Assembly (NCBI GenBank): GCA_016926115.1
Contig: JAFGPF010000045.1
Coordinates: 1-9,562, forward strand
Length of the DNA: 9,562 nucleotides
Source: Dehalococcoidales bacterium
Lineage (GTDB): Bacteria > Chloroflexota > Dehalococcoidia > Dehalococcoidales > RBG-16-60-22
Reading direction: 5' to 3'
Positions 8,701 through 9,562 of the stretch are shown here, one piece after another. Position 1 is the stretch's first letter, and each line of letters opens with the position of its first letter. The notes beneath the pieces were generated by a model. That model worked only from the letters and a program-made list of their open reading frames with translations. It ran no database searches and was not told where the DNA came from. Both the position numbers and the translations under genes were made by a program.

Positions 8701-9562
8701 CGATAATCGTGCCGTTCTGCAGGCTCACGTACTTGGCGTCCTGCCCGCCGATTTCAAAAATTGTATCCACGTCGGGGCGTTCAAACGAAGCGGCCCTGGC
8801 GTGGCTGGTAATCTCGTTGCGGATAACGTCGGCGCCGAAGAACTCGCCGGTCATGTACCTTCCGGAGCCGGTCGAGCCGGAACCTTTGATATCCACCTTG
8901 CCCTTGAGTTCCTGACCGACCTCGTACAGTCCTTTTTTCACGGCTTCAATGGGCTGGCTGGCAGTCATCAGGTAGCGCCGCGCCAGCACCCGGTTGTCCT
9001 TATCTATGACGACGACGTTGGTGCTGATGGAGCCGATGTCCACGCCGACGTACGCTTCGATAGGTTCGTTAGACTCGATTTTCACCGGCTCGATATCGAT
9101 GGGGTAATCGTCGCCCTTGAGAGGGGAAAGGGTAACGAATTTGTATTCCCGGGTGGCAATATAGTCCCGCAGGCGCGCCAGGGTGTCTCCGGGCGGGGGA
9201 CTTTCCTGGCCGTTTATCGCCGCCCCCAGCGCCCCCAGCACGGCAAAATACTCGGGTATTATAAGGTCGTTTTCCGCCAGTTCCAGCACCTCCAGCACGG
9301 CCCGCCGGATGCCCTTGTTGGCGGCCACGCCGCCCTGGAACGAGACGGGCTTGCCCATGTCCCGTCCGCGGATTACCTGTCCCTTGAAGTTACGTATCAT
9401 GGCGAAGCACAGTCCGGCGACGATGTCATGTACCGGGGTGCCTACCTGCTGCAGGTGAATCATGTCGCTCTTGGCGAAAACGCTGCAGCGTCCCGCCACG
9501 CGGGGCGGGTGTTCCGACTTCAAGGCTACGTCGCCGAACTCCTCGATGGGGATGCCCATGCG
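5771..9562 (-). CDS. Acyl-CoA dehydratase activase, BcrAD/BadFG-DUF2229 fusion (5' end missing)
   Basis: At least 1,263 codons are visible and the frame stays open through the window edge, so the N-terminus is missing. Numbering starts at the methionine at 9559, which is internal. Residues 1-115 are the C-terminal half of a first ASKHA ATPase domain (GRCSVF 23-28, FQGGVAAN 74-81). Residues 170-425 are a complete second one: GVDIGSIST (172-180), GSTGSGR (228-234), EIGGQDAKY (269-277), CAAGTGSFLEEQ (294-305) and GERC (331-334). C294 and C334 match the pair that holds the [4Fe-4S] cluster between HgdC subunits. A Cys cluster follows (453-479). The DUF2229/HgdB-like part (about 523-1250) has EEPCLPIK, FACGPDS, GKECYP, GPCRFGQY and FGCMPG. 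Such proteins use ATP hydrolysis to pass low-potential electrons to 2-hydroxyacyl-CoA dehydratases or benzoyl-CoA reductase-type enzymes. The partner and substrate are not in the window. Confidence 0.92.
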   Translation of the reverse strand, partial: RMGIPIEEFGDVALKSEHPPRVAGRCSVFAKSDMIHLQQVGTPVHDIVAGLCFAMIRNFKGQVIRGRDMGKPVSFQGGVAANKGIRRAVLEVLELAENDLIIPEYFAVLGALGAAINGQESPPPGDTLARLRDYIATREYKFVTLSPLKGDDYPIDIEPVKIESNEPIEAYVGVDIGSISTNVVVIDKDNRVLARRYLMTASQPIEAVKKGLYEVGQELKGKVDIKGSGSTGSGRYMTGEFFGADVIRNEITSHARAASFERPDVDTIFEIGGQDAKYVSLQNGTIIDFAMNKVCAAGTGSFLEEQAEKLGINIKEEFGNLGMVSKKPLDLGERCTVFMESQQNYCKQRGAAKEDLVAGLAYSVVKNYLTKVVEDRKIGDHILFQGGTAFNRAVKAAFESVLGKEITVPPHHDILGAIGVAMLAREEIESTGKPTRFRGFDLASRQYELSSFECKSCSNRCEIHKVVFEGEKPLFYGSRCGKWDSQEQKEKRESSKIPRLFEERAQALINTYPKDEPDSPNGKTVGIPRVLFFHELYPLWKAFFTELGFRVVLSDPTNRHIIRQGVENIVEEPCLPIKLAHGHMLNLLEKEPDFIFLPVQCTMEKMSDDFNKSWNCPLTQSLPYILLSSTRIKESLADPSGKQPKILKPVIHPDRGRAWQKRVLKKCARDAGITSNALIDKAVQTGFEAFDAFNDWQQRRGKEVLDNLKPDEKAIIVIGRAYNTYDEAITLNLSEKLRDLNILAIPLDFLPLKSMAHEVSQAHPNMYWKAGQRILCAGRMIARDPRLFGLYVTNFACGPDSYLLKYFGKETEGKPFLTIEIDEHSADAGIITRCEAFIDTIRNASTRGTSKYVPLVSISSNHTNTRRVYVPYMIDHGYVLSAAMRHCGVDAEPLPESDDLTLEIGRKYTTGKECYPSIITSGDIVKKTMAPDFDPGHAAFFMPAASGPCRFGQYNRLHRLILDELGLQQVPILVFDQTGGYHKDMASLGQGFRLHAWRAITVLDSIQKMVLERRPYEVNAGDTDAVYREWLDRLIKNTGQGSSTLRELSSEARDAFESVKIDTGTPKPRIGIVGEIFVRSNQFANDSLISKLEALGAQCGVPPLEEWLDYIDHQRKRRNRLHLEGGWRDWARQKLTEIVQENVAEPLRKQFDDSIELFTRELPTQAIIDRGHTYLTPAVEGEAILSMGRVVEYAEHGFDGIVNIIPFGCMPGTIVSLLLHQFRQDYGLPVLNVVVEGTKDPGESIRFEAFIQQAREHLIQKQR

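Overview
The window looks like a chromosomal segment of an anaerobic bacterium. A very large acyl-CoA dehydratase activase (ASKHA/DUF2229 type) fills the right third, which points to anaerobic radical dehydratase chemistry. The intergenic hairpin repeats of the GTCATT...AATCC type and the GC-rich coding sequence (38 of 60 bases G+C at 4201-4260) resemble what I recall from Dehalococcoidia-like Chloroflexota. That taxonomic guess is an inference of moderate to low confidence. No rRNA, tRNA, CRISPR array, transposase or integrase was seen.

Layout from left to right. Positions 1-256 hold a composite of hairpin repeats (copy A), whose last hairpin could terminate the gene to its right. Next is rmuC on the minus strand (305-1459), strikingly AT-rich compared with everything else (17 of 60 bases G+C at 1141-1200), with its own TATAAT box and a very strong ribosome binding site. 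Then come pyrE (1600-2166) and lepB (2192-2740), a probable two-gene minus-strand operon with lepB first and a consensus -10 box 28 bases ahead of the lepB start. Diverging from lepB is a small unknown membrane protein (2886-3344). A good sigma-70 type promoter at its 3' end drives a plus-strand pair: a PlsY-family acyltransferase (3416-4051) and, 12 bases later, a membrane-bound family 2 glycosyltransferase (4064-5212). The spacer 5213-5770 contains a second copy of the composite repeat (copy B, 5215-5411), then an AT-rich stretch with a cluster of 17-base direct repeats. Finally the activase gene (5771 to beyond 9562, minus strand) converges on this spacer. Its 5' end lies outside the window.

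How the genes fit together: pyrE serves pyrimidine synthesis and lepB serves protein export, with no obvious shared pathway. PlsY and the glycosyltransferase both act on or near the membrane, so a lipid or glycolipid role for that operon is reasonable, but the substrate cannot be read from the sequence. The activase would supply low-potential electrons to a 2-hydroxyacyl-CoA dehydratase or related iron-sulfur enzyme not present here.

I see no convincing complete new defence or mobile system. The most unusual signals are non-coding: two same-orientation copies of a three-module repeat flanking about 5 kb, covarying hairpin stems within them, and the direct-repeat cluster at 5569-5708.
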